DNA of 64,000 nt from the NCBI RefSeq assembly GCF_013204795.1, contig NZ_JABMKW010000020.1, positions 434,001 to 498,000 on the forward strand. The letters run 5' to 3'. Source of the stretch: Pedobacter panaciterrae (lineage in GTDB: Bacteria > Bacteroidota > Bacteroidia > Sphingobacteriales > Sphingobacteriaceae). The notes under the pieces are model-generated. The model was not told where the DNA came from, did not search any database, and was given only the letters and a program-made list of their open reading frames with translations. Every line of letters starts with the position of its first letter. Position 1 is the first letter of the stretch. A program made the position numbers and the translations under genes. Positions 62,179 to 64,000 of the stretch are shown here, piece after piece.

Positions 62179-64000
62179 ATGAGCTTAAAACAGTATCATA
62201 AAAAACGTGATTTTAATAAAACATCCGAGCCTAACTCGGGTAAAGCAAAAACATCGGGAAAACTTCAGTTTGTAATTCAAAAACATGATGCTACACGCCT
62301 GCACTATGACTTCCGGTTGGAAATGAATGGCGTGCTGAAAAGCTGGGCTATTCCCAAAGGTCCCTCAACAGACCCAAAAACCAAGCGTCTGGCAATGATG
62401 GTAGAAGATCATCCTTTTGACTACAAAAATTTCGAAGGCATTATCCCGAAAGGGGAGTATGGAGGGGGTACCGTAATTGTCTGGGATCAGGGAACTTATG
62501 AACCCATTGAAAAGATCAGGGGTAAAAAGGCGCAGGAGAAATATTTACTGGAACAGTTGCATTCCGGCTCGCTCAAAATAATACTTCATGGCAGCAAATT
62601 AAAAGGAGAATATGCTCTGGTGAAGACAAACGGGATGGGAGAGAATGGCTGGCTGCTAATTAAGCATAAAGACGATTATGCTTCTACAACTGATATTACT
62701 AAAAAAGACAAATCCGTACTTTCGGAAAAGACGATTAAACAAGTCGAAAAAACGAGCGATAAGGTCTGGCAAAATGGCCGTGAACAAGCAAAGTCCGTTG
62801 AAATCTCTACTGACGTCAAAGCTTTATTGAAAAAAGCCAAGAAATCTAAAATCCCGATTGGTATGAAGCCAATGCTTGCTACACTAGTAGATGAGCCTTT
62901 TGATGATCCCAATTGGATTTATGAGGTCAAATGGGATGGTTATCGATCATTGGGGTATTGCCTGAAGAATGGGGATGTACAACTGCTTTCAAGGAACAAT
63001 AAGCAATTCAATGAGAAGTTTTATCCTATTTTCCAAATATTACAAAGCTGGAAACAGAACATGGTAGTTGATGGGGAAATTCTGGTGATTAACGATAAAG
63101 GAATTTCTAATTTTGGAGCGCTTCAGAACTGGCGTAGTGAAGCCGATGGTGAATTGGTTTATTATGTGTTTGATCTGATATGGTATGACGGCAGGGATTT
63201 AACTGATCTTCCACTTAGTAAACGCCAGGAGATATTAGCAGAGGTTTTGCCTCAAAATGACGATCGGGTAAGGCTAAGTCAGATCTTTAAGGCAAGCGGT
63301 ACTGAGTTCTTTAAGGCGGCCATAAAAATGGGTTTGGAAGGCATTATTGCTAAAAAAGCAGACAGTCTGTATACTAAGAATAACCGTTCTAAAGATTGGC
63401 TAAAGATCAAAGCCAATAAACGCCAGGAGGTGGTGGTTGTCGGGTTCACAAAAAATGATGATACACCCAGGGAATTTAGTTCTCTGTTGTTAGGAGTGTA
63501 TGAAAACGGTCATTTGCACTACGTTGGCAAGGTGGGTACAGGCTTCAATGATCTGGCGCAAAAAGAAATGATGGCCCAATTCCGGCCATTAATTACCAAT
63601 AAAAGTCCATTTTCGGAAATCCCTGATGTCAATAAACCTTCTCGCTTCAGGCCCAATCCACCAAAAACCAAAGTAACCTGGCTTGAGCCGGAACTGGTTT
63701 GTGAGGTCGCCTTTGCAGAGGTGACAGATGACGGTGTATTTCGCCATCCATCTTTCCAAGGCATGCGCGTTGATAAAAAAGCTAAAGATGTGATCAGAGA
63801 AACCGAGATAGAGACGAAAGCTATAGTAGAGAATGATATGAAAGATAACACTATCAAGCCTCCAAAGGCTACAGGGCGTAAAACGTTGCTTAATCCCAAA
63901 GATGAAACGCAGGTACGAAAAATTAAAGGTCATGAATTGAAGTTTACACATTTAAGCAAGCTTTACTGGCCTGAAGATGGGGTATCCAAAAGAGAGATGT
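62179..64000 (+). CDS. ligD: DNA ligase D, N-terminal and ligase part (3' end outside window)
   Basis: 607 codons seen from ATG 62179. Order: 3'-phosphoesterase domain (about 25-175; HDATRLHYDFRLE, PKGEYGGGTVIVWD), a basic linker, ATP-dependent ligase domain (about 225-530; adenylated Lys in YEVKWDGYR at about 250, VVDGEIL, DLIWYDG, EGIIAKK, DWLKIKANK), and the start of the polymerase domain (LKFTHLSKLYWPEDGVSKREM) at the edge. Bacterial NHEJ repair; a Ku gene is expected nearby but not in this window. The phosphoesterase-first order is the Pseudomonas and Bacteroidota one. Confidence 0.94.
   Translation, partial: MSLKQYHKKRDFNKTSEPNSGKAKTSGKLQFVIQKHDATRLHYDFRLEMNGVLKSWAIPKGPSTDPKTKRLAMMVEDHPFDYKNFEGIIPKGEYGGGTVIVWDQGTYEPIEKIRGKKAQEKYLLEQLHSGSLKIILHGSKLKGEYALVKTNGMGENGWLLIKHKDDYASTTDITKKDKSVLSEKTIKQVEKTSDKVWQNGREQAKSVEISTDVKALLKKAKKSKIPIGMKPMLATLVDEPFDDPNWIYEVKWDGYRSLGYCLKNGDVQLLSRNNKQFNEKFYPIFQILQSWKQNMVVDGEILVINDKGISNFGALQNWRSEADGELVYYVFDLIWYDGRDLTDLPLSKRQEILAEVLPQNDDRVRLSQIFKASGTEFFKAAIKMGLEGIIAKKADSLYTKNNRSKDWLKIKANKRQEVVVVGFTKNDDTPREFSSLLLGVYENGHLHYVGKVGTGFNDLAQKEMMAQFRPLITNKSPFSEIPDVNKPSRFRPNPPKTKVTWLEPELVCEVAFAEVTDDGVFRHPSFQGMRVDKKAKDVIRETEIETKAIVENDMKDNTIKPPKATGRKTLLNPKDETQVRKIKGHELKFTHLSKLYWPEDGVSKREM

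Noticed and set aside
1..64000. CRISPR arrays, insertion sequences or integrase genes
   Set aside because: No regularly spaced repeats, transposase motifs or terminal inverted repeats were found.

Overview
The window looks like chromosome from a Sphingobacteriaceae-type Bacteroidota, close to Pedobacter. This rests on moderate AT richness, weak or absent Shine-Dalgarno sequences, -7 boxes of the Bacteroidota form TAnnTTTG, a non-Sus TonB-dependent beta-barrel receptor, DUF1080 and DUF4369/TlpA proteins, LytS/LytTR signalling, and typical core proteins (MnmE, ArgS, Bacteroidota-type arginine decarboxylase). No rRNA, tRNA, insertion sequence, prophage or CRISPR array was seen. The window opens inside a potassium-channel gene and closes inside a ligD gene.

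Layout. 0-10.6 kb is mostly housekeeping: channel end, a DUF1080 lipoprotein, an alpha/beta hydrolase, an arginine-use group (arginine decarboxylase, divergent arginase, argS), a CotH-like lipoprotein, an AI-2E-type permease and mnmE. 10.6-22.2 kb is an accessory island of small acidic, secreted or lipoprotein genes, many broken. It holds two intact tandem YezG-like immunity genes, a rhomboid protease and unknown lipoproteins. Two blocks share the order YezG-like / 131-aa secreted protein / lipoprotein / rhomboid. In block A (10.67-16.48 kb) the YezG and 131-aa members are wrecked and the rhomboid is intact. In block B (17.44-22.17 kb) the YezG and 131-aa members are intact and the rhomboid is a deletion scar. 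I read this as an old segmental duplication in an orphan-immunity island, decaying reciprocally.

22.2-37.2 kb mixes a frameshifted alpha-L-fucosidase, AraC regulators, oxidoreductases (SDR, LLM flavin-dependent, aldo/keto reductase), an EamA exporter, a TPR/HTH regulator, an exported Hcp/TssD-like protein and a lysozyme-like protein without a signal peptide. 37.2-47.4 kb has a LytS/LytTR two-component pair divergent from a TonB receptor, then carbonic anhydrase, GH43, heparinase II/III-type lyase and a PhzF-like protein. 47.4-64 kb carries small unknown proteins, TPR, methyltransferase, DUF808, AlkD-like, acetyltransferases, Crp/Fnr, DUF1080, PRC-barrel, TlpA-like, VOC and GH106-like proteins, and the start of ligD.

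The carbohydrate enzymes (two DUF1080, GH29, GH43, heparinase-type, GH106-like) suggest plant or glycan polymer degradation. They are scattered singly, not in a SusCD locus. The most interesting part is the decaying duplicated immunity island, followed by the exported Hcp-like protein.
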